From: Stackebrandtia nassauensis DSM 44728
GTDB lineage: Bacteria; Actinomycetota; Actinomycetes; Mycobacteriales; Micromonosporaceae
NCBI RefSeq assembly: GCF_000024545.1
Contig: NC_013947.1
Coordinates: 3,410,001-3,474,000, forward strand
DNA length: 64,000 nt
Direction of reading: 5' to 3'
Position numbers and translations under genes: made by a program. Positions 9,340-16,387 of the stretch are shown here, in pieces. The notes beneath the pieces were generated by a model. It was not told the origin of the DNA. It saw only the letters and a program-made list of their open reading frames with translations, and did not search any database. The stretch's first letter is position 1; every line of letters starts with the position of its first letter.

Positions 9340-10404
9340 ATGAACGCACGTCCCAAGCTGCTGCTGGCGCTGGCCGGTGGCGTGGCGGCCGCGGCGATCG
9401 CCGTCCCGGTCGTGTCGGCCGTGGCCGACGGTTCGCCCCCCGCCGGGAACTCCGCCTCGAACTCCACAGCGGACTGCGAACTGACCGAACTCGCCTTCCC
9501 GGACGGATACGACAAGGACGTCAAGGCACGGTCCGTGTCGGCTTCAGGCGAATACGCCGCTGGCGGCGCTCTCGGCGAAGACGGGGACAATCCGGTGCTG
9601 TGGCATGACGGCAAGGCGATCGTGCCCGAGGAACTGAAGTCCGACACCACCGGTGCGTCGGCCGTCAACGACTCCGGGCAGATGGTCGGCAGCCGCGGCG
9701 CCGGGGAGGCCACCGTGCCGTGGCTGTACCAGGACGGCAAGGTCACCAACCTCAAAGTCCCCAAGGGACAATCGGGCAACTCCCGGGACATCAACAACGC
9801 CGGTCAAGTCGTCGGATACACCCAAGACGATGAGGGCAGGACCTTCCCGGCGCTGTGGCCGTCACCGGATGCCGAGCCCGTGTTGCTGGACAACCCGTTC
9901 GAGGACGGCGGCGGCAGGGCGTACTCGATCAACGAGGAGGGCACGATCTCCGGAAAGTTGATCGATCCCCAGGACATGACCGTCCACTTGTGGAAGTGGA
10001 CCGCCGACGGCAAGGGCGAGGAACTGAAGCGCCCGGACCCCGGCGACATGGTCGACCAGGACGTCAAGACCAGCATCAGCGGTGACCACGTGGTCTCGGT
10101 GAACATCGCCCCGATCGGCGCGTTTCCGGCGTACGCGTGGAACCTGTCGGAAGGCACCGACGGCACTGAGATCGGGCTGCCGGTCGTGGAAGCGGTCAGT
10201 GCCGACGGCACGATAGTCGGACTGTCCAAGGACGACAAACCGGCGATGCTCATCGACGGCGCGGTCACCGAACTGCCGGGAGTCCAAGGCCCCGCCTCGA
10301 ACACCGACGTCGCCCATGACATCAACCAGAAGGGCGACGTCATCGTCGGCGGGGTCGTCGACGAGAACGACAAACAACACCCCGCGATGTGGAACTGCGG
10401 TTAA
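9340..10404 (+). CDS. Secreted HAF-repeat protein
   Basis: A 354-residue exported protein. A signal peptide covers about residues 1-29 (LLLALAGGVAAAAIAVPVVSAVA). The mature part consists of repeats of the extracellular HAF type, e.g. ASAVNDSGQMVGSRG, SRDINNAGQVVGYTQDD and DINQKGDVIVGG, predicted to fold as a beta-propeller. The function of these repeats is unknown. The gene follows the sigma-factor pair after 39 bp with a strong GAGGAGA site, so it is probably part of the same unit. Its TAA stop shares the sequence TTAA with the stop of the convergent gene. Confidence 0.8.
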   Translation: MNARPKLLLALAGGVAAAAIAVPVVSAVADGSPPAGNSASNSTADCELTELAFPDGYDKDVKARSVSASGEYAAGGALGEDGDNPVLWHDGKAIVPEELKSDTTGASAVNDSGQMVGSRGAGEATVPWLYQDGKVTNLKVPKGQSGNSRDINNAGQVVGYTQDDEGRTFPALWPSPDAEPVLLDNPFEDGGGRAYSINEEGTISGKLIDPQDMTVHLWKWTADGKGEELKRPDPGDMVDQDVKTSISGDHVVSVNIAPIGAFPAYAWNLSEGTDGTEIGLPVVEAVSADGTIVGLSKDDKPAMLIDGAVTELPGVQGPASNTDVAHDINQKGDVIVGGVVDENDKQHPAMWNCG

Positions 10405-11183
10405 CGCCTGAGCCGCACCGCGGCTTCGGTGAAGTTCGAAGCGCATTCGGAGGTGTTGCAGCCGACCGACTGTACCGAGGCGGTGGCCTGACCGCCTCGG
10501 TACAGGCCGTTTCCGCCGGTGACCGTGACCGACCACGGCACCTCGGCGCCGCCGGGTTCGCAGTCGAGGTTCGCGCCGTTCTGGCCGGTGATGATCACGC
10601 GGCCGACGCGTTGCGAAACGAAGACCTCCACGGAGGCGAACTGGACGGTCGCGGCGCAGCTGGCGGTGCCGGTGATGGTGGCGCGGCCCGCCGTGTCGAA
10701 CTGTCCGTTCGGGTCGACGGTCACGGAGACGGCGGGCGGTTCGGGTGCCTGGCTGACCGAAAGCGCGAGCTGTCCGCCGGTGCTGCTGCCGCAGCAGGCG
10801 GCGATCTCGATGTAGTAGGTGACGCCGCTGAACCCGTCGAAGCGCAGGTTGCGTTCCGAACAGCCGACGAAGCCGCCGGTGTCGGGGTCACCGGCGAAGA
10901 CGTTGAGGCCGGTGTTGTAGTCGCTGCCGGCGGTGTCGACGACGACGCGTTGGTCGGCGTCGACGGTCAGGGTGTACCAGACGTTGGCACCGGCGTCGCC
11001 GCTGGTGCAGCCGCCGTGCGGGGTGTAGGTGGCCTCGGTGGTGTCCTGGGTGACGGCGGCGGGCAGCGAACCGAGGTCCACCGCGCCGGCGGGTTCGTCG
11101 TTGCCGGGGACGGCGGCGAAGGCCGGGGTGGGCATGGCGATGACGGCGAAGGCCAGCGACAACGGGATGAGGAAACGGCGCAT
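10401..11183 (-). CDS. Secreted protein of unknown function
   Basis: A 260-residue exported protein. A signal peptide is clear (MRRFLIPLSLAFAVIAMPTPAFA, cut before AVPGNDE). The mature part has two beta-rich regions: residues about 25-145 resemble an extracellular sugar-binding or pre-peptidase-type fold (NVWYTLTVDADQRVVVDTAGS, YYIEIAACCG), and about 150-260 resemble secreted proteins with paired cysteines (SCAATVQFASVEVFVSQR, SVGCNTSECASNF). I cannot name a family with confidence. ATG 11183 was chosen because the signal peptide starts there; the longer upstream frame is not similar to anything. Confidence 0.75.
   Translation of the reverse strand: MRRFLIPLSLAFAVIAMPTPAFAAVPGNDEPAGAVDLGSLPAAVTQDTTEATYTPHGGCTSGDAGANVWYTLTVDADQRVVVDTAGSDYNTGLNVFAGDPDTGGFVGCSERNLRFDGFSGVTYYIEIAACCGSSTGGQLALSVSQAPEPPAVSVTVDPNGQFDTAGRATITGTASCAATVQFASVEVFVSQRVGRVIITGQNGANLDCEPGGAEVPWSVTVTGGNGLYRGGQATASVQSVGCNTSECASNFTEAAVRLRR
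10470..10505. repeat. Perfect 15-bp inverted repeat inside a coding region
   Basis: The arm CTGTACCGAGGCGGT (10470-10484) and its exact reverse complement (10491-10505) flank a six-base loop GGCCTG. It lies near the 3' end of the secreted-protein gene 10401-11183. It could act as a hairpin in the mRNA or, read from the plus side, as a terminator-like stem about 65 bp after the HAF gene; no T-run follows. Confidence 0.6.
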
Positions 11184-11376
11184 CGGAACCCCCCAGGGAC
11201 AACGCGAACGACGGACATCGGCTTCCACTGTCGATCGCGGAGCCGGGCGCGGCTTAGAGGCGAACGGCTCCCGCCGCGATGCCCTGCGACCCCCTACCGG
11301 TTGTTCCTCCTTCACGCGTGTCCGCGCCGCCGATCGGGCCCTAGACTCGGCATGTTGACCGAATCGAGGAGGGGTC

Positions 11377-11781
11377 ATGACCGACGAATCGACCTGCGGC
11401 ACCGGGATGGCGGCCAACGCTGTTCTGCCCACGCGCATGGCGGAGGTGGTCGCCGCGATGGCCGACGTGCTCACCCGCCACACCGAGTCCCTCAATCCCG
11501 ACGATCCCGCCGCCGAGGCGGAGCGGGAGGCGTGGCTGGCGATCGCGGCCGAGCAGCGTCAGATCGCCCGGCACCTGACGGCGTCGGCCGACCGGATGGA
11601 GGCGCAGCGGGAACTGCCGTGGGCCGACCACGACATGGCGGCGTTGACGTCGGCCGACGCGACGTCGGCGTTCACGCATTTCGTGACCGCGCAGGAACGG
11701 CTCAGCGATCTGCTCACCGAGCAGCTGGTCGAGTACCGTTCGATGCTGGCCGACAGCCGCGGCACCGACGCCGAGGCCTAG
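11377..11781 (+). CDS. Small helical protein of unknown function
   Basis: A 134-residue acidic protein predicted to be almost wholly helical, with no signal peptide or membrane segment. It has heptad-like stretches (MAEVVAAMADVLTRHTESL, AWLAIAAEQRQIARHLTASADRMEAQREL). No family is recognised. The start has a GAGGAGGGG site and the upstream sequence has a TAGACT -10 box (11342-11347). Its stop overlaps the stop of the convergent MFS gene by 3 bp. The 193-bp gap before it (11184-11376) holds nothing else. Confidence 0.6.
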   Translation: MTDESTCGTGMAANAVLPTRMAEVVAAMADVLTRHTESLNPDDPAAEAEREAWLAIAAEQRQIARHLTASADRMEAQRELPWADHDMAALTSADATSAFTHFVTAQERLSDLLTEQLVEYRSMLADSRGTDAEA

Positions 11782-12980
11782 ACCGCGGCCCGCGCCTGGT
11801 CCGGTTCGGACGGACGCGGTGTGAGGGTCGAGCGTCGCATCAGGACGCGGCCGACGAGCGCGGCGATCAGTCCGGCCAGGCCCGCCGTCGCGAAACCGGC
11901 CGCTGGCGAGATCGCGTCGATCGCGACCCCCACGATCGGGGCGCCAAGCGCGAATCCGGTGCTCAGTGCCGAGGACTGCAGGCCGGTAGCCTCGCCGCGG
12001 ACGCTGGCGGGCGCCAGTCGACTCACCGCGTCGGCCACAGTGGATAGTGTTGGTGCGGTGAGGAGTCCGGCGCCCAGCACGGCCACGCACAGCCACGGCC
12101 AGTCGCGGGCCAGGCCCGCCGGAATCGTCAGCAGGCCGAGCAGGCCCAGCAGCAGCCAGGTCGGCATCGGCCGGGGCAGGGCGCCGTAGACCAGGCCGCC
12201 GACGACGGAGGCGGCGCCCAGTACGCCGATGACCAGCGCCGCCCACGAGACCTGCCCGGCGTGCTCCAGTGTGGCCACGATGGCCAGGTCGATGCCGCCC
12301 AACAGCATCGTGATGCCGAAGGCCATCACGAGCACGGCGATCATGGGCGCGCCCAGCCATTCCCGGCGCGTGGGGCGGGCGGCCGGGCTTGCGGCGGCCT
12401 CGTGTGCCGAACGCAGCGGCGGGTTGAGCAACATGAGGCCGACACCGCCCGCGACGATCGCGGCACCGAGCCCCCACGCCGCTGTTCCGGCGGATGCCTG
12501 CGCCGCGAACACGATCACCACGGCCGGGCCCACGATGTACGACAGCTCCCCCATCACCGATTCCAGCGCGAACGCCGCCCGGCGCTGTTCCGCCGTGGTC
12601 ATCGCGGCGATCGCCTGCCGGGTCACCGGCTGCACCGGGATCATGAGCAGTCCCGCCGCGAGGGTGGCGGGCAGCAGCACCACATAGGACAGTATTGGCA
12701 CGCTCAGCCAGAACAGCAGCTGCGCGCCGATGGTGGCCAGCAGCACGGCGCGCAGACCCCGGCGGTCGATCATCCGGCCCAAAACCGGCCCGCCCACGGC
12801 GACCCCGGCGGTCAGTACCGCCACGACGACACCCGCCGCCGCGTAGCTCAGGTCCAGGGCGAGCACGACGTACATGGTCAGCGCGATCGCGTCAGCGGTG
12901 ATGGCGGCCCGACCCAGCAGGGCGATGCCCAACAGCGGCGTCATTCCCGGTACCGCGAGGACCTGGCGATATCTGGTCAC
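11778..12980 (-). CDS. MFS transporter
   Basis: A 400-residue protein with about 12 membrane helices. The loop 2-3 signature is recognisable as GPVLGRMIDRRGLRAVL. It looks like a drug or metabolite exporter of the MFS_1 class; the substrate cannot be read. The start is GTG at 12980, 72 bp from the divergent LysR gene, so LysR is the likely regulator and may control efflux of a small effector. Confidence 0.85.
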   Translation of the reverse strand: MTRYRQVLAVPGMTPLLGIALLGRAAITADAIALTMYVVLALDLSYAAAGVVVAVLTAGVAVGGPVLGRMIDRRGLRAVLLATIGAQLLFWLSVPILSYVVLLPATLAAGLLMIPVQPVTRQAIAAMTTAEQRRAAFALESVMGELSYIVGPAVVIVFAAQASAGTAAWGLGAAIVAGGVGLMLLNPPLRSAHEAAASPAARPTRREWLGAPMIAVLVMAFGITMLLGGIDLAIVATLEHAGQVSWAALVIGVLGAASVVGGLVYGALPRPMPTWLLLGLLGLLTIPAGLARDWPWLCVAVLGAGLLTAPTLSTVADAVSRLAPASVRGEATGLQSSALSTGFALGAPIVGVAIDAISPAAGFATAGLAGLIAALVGRVLMRRSTLTPRPSEPDQARAAV

Positions 12981-13016
12981 GTCGGCGAGGCTAGACCAAC
13001 TCCCGGGCTATAGGAA

Positions 13017-13044
13017 GTCCTTAATTCGTTGGACTCGATATAAT
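13017..13044 (+). promoter_or_regulatory. LysR gene promoter and dyad
   Basis: A consensus -10 box TATAAT (13039-13044) lies eight bases before the ATG at 13053 and there is no Shine-Dalgarno site, so the message is probably leaderless. A GTCC / GGAC dyad (13017-13020 and 13031-13034) sits in the -20 to -35 region and could be part of the LysR binding site in the 72-bp divergent gap. Confidence 0.5.
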
Positions 13045-13052
13045 GAATTGTT

Positions 13053-13895
13053 ATGGCTCGTGATCTGGAGACCGCTCTGCTGCGGTCGTTCGTGACCGCC
13101 GTGCGCGCGGGCAGCATCAGCCGCGCGGCCACCGCGCTGGGCCACACCCAGCCCGCCCTCAGCCAGCAGCTGCGCAAACTCGAAAGCACCGTCGGCGCTT
13201 CGCTGCTGCACCGGGCGACAACCGGGGTCACGCCGACCCGCGCGGGCGAGGAACTGCTGCCCTACGCCGAACGCATCCTGGCGCTGTCGGCGCAGGCACT
13301 GGCCAAGACCGGAACCGCGCTGACCGGCCACTGCGGCGTCGGACTGCTGGAGGACCTCGCCGACTCCCGGCTCCCGCAGGCGCTGGCCGACCTCGCTCGG
13401 CTGCACCCCGGCGCGAGACTGGAAGTGCTCAGCCTGTCCGACGCCGAGATGCGCGAGGCCTTCGACACCGGCCGGGTCCAGCTCGTCCTCAACGAGGTCC
13501 CGGCGCTGCCGTCGCCACCACGGTGGACGGTGAAACTGCCGCTGGTGTGGGCGGTCGGCCACGGGGTCGACGTGGACGCGGATCCGCTGCCGGTGGTGTT
13601 GTTCTCGGGCACCTGCGCGTGGCGCACGTCCGTATTGGAGACACTCCAGCGCACCGACCGCCGCTGGGAGGTGGCGTTCGAGAGCAACAGCCTCGTCAGC
13701 GTGCTGGCGGCGCTGCGGTCCGGGTTGGGCGTCACGGCGCACATGCCCGCCAACCTCGAACCCGCGATGGCGTGTCACGACACCGAGCGTCTGCCCGCGC
13801 TGCCCGACGTCGAACTGGGTCTGGCGCGGCGCCCCCGCACCGAGGGCGATCCGCTGATCGACGCCGTGGAGACAGCGCTGCGCCGGATGATCTGA
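13053..13895 (+). CDS. LysR family transcriptional regulator
   Basis: A 280-residue regulator. The winged helix-turn-helix occupies residues 5-64 (LLRSFVTAVRAGSISRAATALGHTQPALSQQLRKLE, then LLHRATTGVTPTRAGEELL). A LysR substrate-binding domain follows, with an effector unknown from sequence. It is divergent from the MFS gene at 11778 and likely controls it. The following stretch 13896-13990 shows nothing. Confidence 0.92.
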   Translation: MARDLETALLRSFVTAVRAGSISRAATALGHTQPALSQQLRKLESTVGASLLHRATTGVTPTRAGEELLPYAERILALSAQALAKTGTALTGHCGVGLLEDLADSRLPQALADLARLHPGARLEVLSLSDAEMREAFDTGRVQLVLNEVPALPSPPRWTVKLPLVWAVGHGVDVDADPLPVVLFSGTCAWRTSVLETLQRTDRRWEVAFESNSLVSVLAALRSGLGVTAHMPANLEPAMACHDTERLPALPDVELGLARRPRTEGDPLIDAVETALRRMI

Positions 13896-13990
13896 AACCA
13901 CCTGGGCATCGCTCGTTCGCATGCGGGGACTGCCTCCGCGCTGCTCCGCCAACACCATCCCGCCATTGGCGGTGCTCACCGCGATCATCC

Positions 13991-15157
13991 TCAATGTCGC
14001 CTGACGGCTAACGTCCAGTCGTCGACGACAGGGCGGTGACGCAGACGCCGAACATCGAAGGCCACCGGACCGGGATCGTGCGCCTTCGTGTCCCATGCGG
14101 AGTCATCGCCGACAATGCCGGGAATCGCGTACTGCGAATGATCGGCGGTGAGAGTCTCCACGCGGTGGGCGTAGGCGCGTTCTCGCAGGCGGCGCACCTC
14201 TTCTTCCAACTTGAACTGAGCCTCGTCGGCCACGCGCTGCGGGTTCTGGCTCTTGATGACGCCACGGTTCACGTCGTCGCCACCGTAGTGGGCGCGGCTC
14301 GCGTTCGGGTCCCGCAGGTCGACGTCCGGGGTGACTCGCACGACTCCATCACGGCCGATGAGCCGACCGGTGGCCCCGGGCTGCGCGGACCCGCCGTCGC
14401 GCTGTCCGATCACCGGCGGGACCGTGTGGCCCGGGCCCATCATCGGACGTGCCATGGGCATCATGCCCGGTCGACTGCCGATGACGGACGGAACCACGGG
14501 GCGCGGTGCCGTCGGACCGAGCGGCACCGCCGGCGTGGCGGTGACGGTCGTCGACGGTGGGGCGACCGCCGTACCACTGGGCGGCGCGGGTGTGGACACC
14601 GACTGCAACTCCAGCCCGGAATCGTCCACACTCGGCGGCGGCTCGAACTCCTCGAAGTCCCGCATCCGCGCGTACGACTCGTCGGCAGCCGACATCGTCA
14701 CCTCCATGATCTGCCGGGACGCCGCGTCGAAGGGCTTGCGTTGGAAGTCCTCCAACGCCTCATCCGCGCCGAAGACTCCGGCTACGAACCCCAGGCCGAC
14801 GGCGTCGGTGGCGGCGTCGAGGTCCTTCCACAGCTGGTGGATATGGCTCACATCGTGCTTGGCGATGCCCGCCATGGTGGCGATCACGCACCACAACCCG
14901 CAGTTGGCCGTGGCGCGTTCAGCGGAGTCCTCTATGTACTCCTGCACCCGCCTGACTTCGTCGAAGTACATGGTGGCCGCCTCTCCCGTCCAGGAGTGCT
15001 CCACCAGCCTCAGGCGTTCGTCCAGCAGCAGACTGTACTCCCGCAACAGTTCGGCCATCTTCCCCCACCCTTCGGCCTGTTGCCGCAGGGTCTGGGGTTG
15101 ATCGGGATCGACAATCTCCCGAAGCTGGTCCACAGTAAAGGAATCGTACGTTCCCAA
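13991..15157 (-). CDS. WXG/ESX-like secretion substrate with proline-rich tail
   Basis: A 388-residue protein. Residues 1-180 are helical and resemble WXG100 or PPE-type substrates of type VII (ESX) secretion: the helix-turn-helix tip has Trp56-Thr-Gly58 (EHSWTGEAA) followed by YFDEV. Residues about 185-275 are proline-, threonine- and glycine-rich and disordered. The C-terminal 100 residues are charged and include a coiled segment. The start is TTG at 15157 after the site AGGAGA. It is the second gene after the smaller partner at 15166, eight bases apart. No ESX machinery is visible in the window, so export is inference. Confidence 0.65.
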   Translation of the reverse strand: MGTYDSFTVDQLREIVDPDQPQTLRQQAEGWGKMAELLREYSLLLDERLRLVEHSWTGEAATMYFDEVRRVQEYIEDSAERATANCGLWCVIATMAGIAKHDVSHIHQLWKDLDAATDAVGLGFVAGVFGADEALEDFQRKPFDAASRQIMEVTMSAADESYARMRDFEEFEPPPSVDDSGLELQSVSTPAPPSGTAVAPPSTTVTATPAVPLGPTAPRPVVPSVIGSRPGMMPMARPMMGPGHTVPPVIGQRDGGSAQPGATGRLIGRDGVVRVTPDVDLRDPNASRAHYGGDDVNRGVIKSQNPQRVADEAQFKLEEEVRRLRERAYAHRVETLTADHSQYAIPGIVGDDSAWDTKAHDPGPVAFDVRRLRHRPVVDDWTLAVRRH

Positions 15158-15165
15158 GGGTTCTC

Positions 15166-15570
15166 CTAACGGTTGTCCTGGGGTGGTTGGTCTGACGATG
15201 GATCCAGTCGAGTGACGACACTGATGTCGTCGACCGACGCGGAGCTCAGCGCGTCCTGATCACCGAACCGGGCCACAATGGCCTCGGTGATGCCACTGAG
15301 ATTGGACATCCCCGTGCCCACCGACTCCAGAAGCCGGTGCGCGCGGTCAGCGAGTTCATTGTGGAACTCCACGATCGGTTGCGCGGACAGATTACGGGGA
15401 TCGGCACCCCAGGCTCGGTCCTCACGGTGCCCGGTGTTGCCCGATCCTATGGCGGTGTTGATCTCCCCGGCGCGCTTCAGAAACCGCTCGGCGTCTGATC
15501 GCAGCGCCTCGGCGAGCCCGAACATGTCCTCGCGATCCAACGCAACGGCATCCTTCGGTCGGTCGTTCAT
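15166..15570 (-). CDS. Small helical ESX-type partner protein
   Basis: A 134-residue helical protein without signal peptide, resembling the ESX-1-associated small proteins that pair with WXG or PPE partners (MFGLAEALRSDAERFLKRAGEINTAIGSG; NELADRAHRLLESVGTGMSNLSGITEAIVARF). ATG 15570 was chosen because GGAAGGA lies about seven bases upstream; seven codons further up there is another ATG without a site. It is the first gene of a two-gene operon with the WTG protein and would be its heterodimer partner. Confidence 0.65.
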   Translation of the reverse strand: MNDRPKDAVALDREDMFGLAEALRSDAERFLKRAGEINTAIGSGNTGHREDRAWGADPRNLSAQPIVEFHNELADRAHRLLESVGTGMSNLSGITEAIVARFGDQDALSSASVDDISVVTRLDPSSDQPPQDNR

Positions 15571-15604
15571 GCCGGTGTCCTTCCTTAACAAGCCGAAGCC
15601 GAGA

Positions 15605-15634
15605 CTTATAGCACAACTCGCACTGCCAGTTCAA
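15605..15634 (-). promoter_or_regulatory. Sigma-70-type promoter of the ESX-like pair
   Basis: On the minus strand TTGAAC (15629-15634) and TATAAG (15605-15610) are separated by 18 bp. The expected start of transcription is near 15598, giving a leader of about 28 bases with the GGAAGGA site. Confidence 0.55.
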
Positions 15635-15702
15635 TGTCACAAAGGAACAGAGCCGAGGAGCTAAGCTCATCGCGGGGTCGCGACACGACAAAGGACAGAC
15701 GC

Positions 15703-16371
15703 ATGAAACTTCTGCTGACATCGGCCGGATTCAGGAACAAGAGCATCGAGGACGCGCTGGTGGGCCTGCTGGGCAAACCGGTCGCCGAGTCCCACGCGCT
15801 CTACATCCCCACCGCGGCGCACGCCATGGCGATGGGGCCCACGTTCATCTACCAGCTGATCCGCGGCCTCGACACCGAAGCACCCCTGTTGAACCTGGAC
15901 TGGAAATCGGTGGCGGTGCTGGAGCTGACCGCGCTGCCCACCGTCGGCGAGCAACAGTGGGTGCCCATGGTCCGCGACGCCGACGTCCTGTTGGTCGACG
16001 GCGGCGACACCCTGTACCTGCACCACTGGATGCGAGAGTCGGGACTGGCCGACCTGTTCCCGTCGCTGACCGACACCGTCTACGTCGGACTGAGCGCCGG
16101 AAGCGTCGTGATGGCCACCAGTATCTGGGAGAAGTTCGTGCACTGGCAGCCTGCGACGGGTAGCCACGAAACCCTTGGCGTGGTGGACTTCTCGATCTTC
16201 CCGCACCTGAACCACAAGGACATGCCCGCCCACGCCACCGCCGTGGCCGAGCAGTGGGCCGCCGGTCTGTCGGTACCGGGATACGCCATCGACGACGAGA
16301 CCGCGATCAAGGTCGTCGACGGCGACATCGAGGTCGTCTCCGAAGGGGACTGGAAACTGTACAACCCGTAG
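15703..16371 (+). CDS. Peptidase E-like S51 family protein
   Basis: A 222-residue protein of the class I glutamine-amidotransferase-like fold, S51 group (dipeptidase E / cyanophycinase relatives). The nucleophile elbow is GLSAGSVVM with Ser131, and VLLVDGGDTLYLHHWM is the matching glycine-rich strand before it. It would cut Asp-X dipeptides or related substrates in the cytoplasm; it has no signal peptide. ATG 15703 was chosen because the core fold starts there and AAGGACA lies upstream. Confidence 0.85.
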   Translation: MKLLLTSAGFRNKSIEDALVGLLGKPVAESHALYIPTAAHAMAMGPTFIYQLIRGLDTEAPLLNLDWKSVAVLELTALPTVGEQQWVPMVRDADVLLVDGGDTLYLHHWMRESGLADLFPSLTDTVYVGLSAGSVVMATSIWEKFVHWQPATGSHETLGVVDFSIFPHLNHKDMPAHATAVAEQWAAGLSVPGYAIDDETAIKVVDGDIEVVSEGDWKLYNP

Positions 16372-16387
16372 CCCGTCGCGGCGCCGT

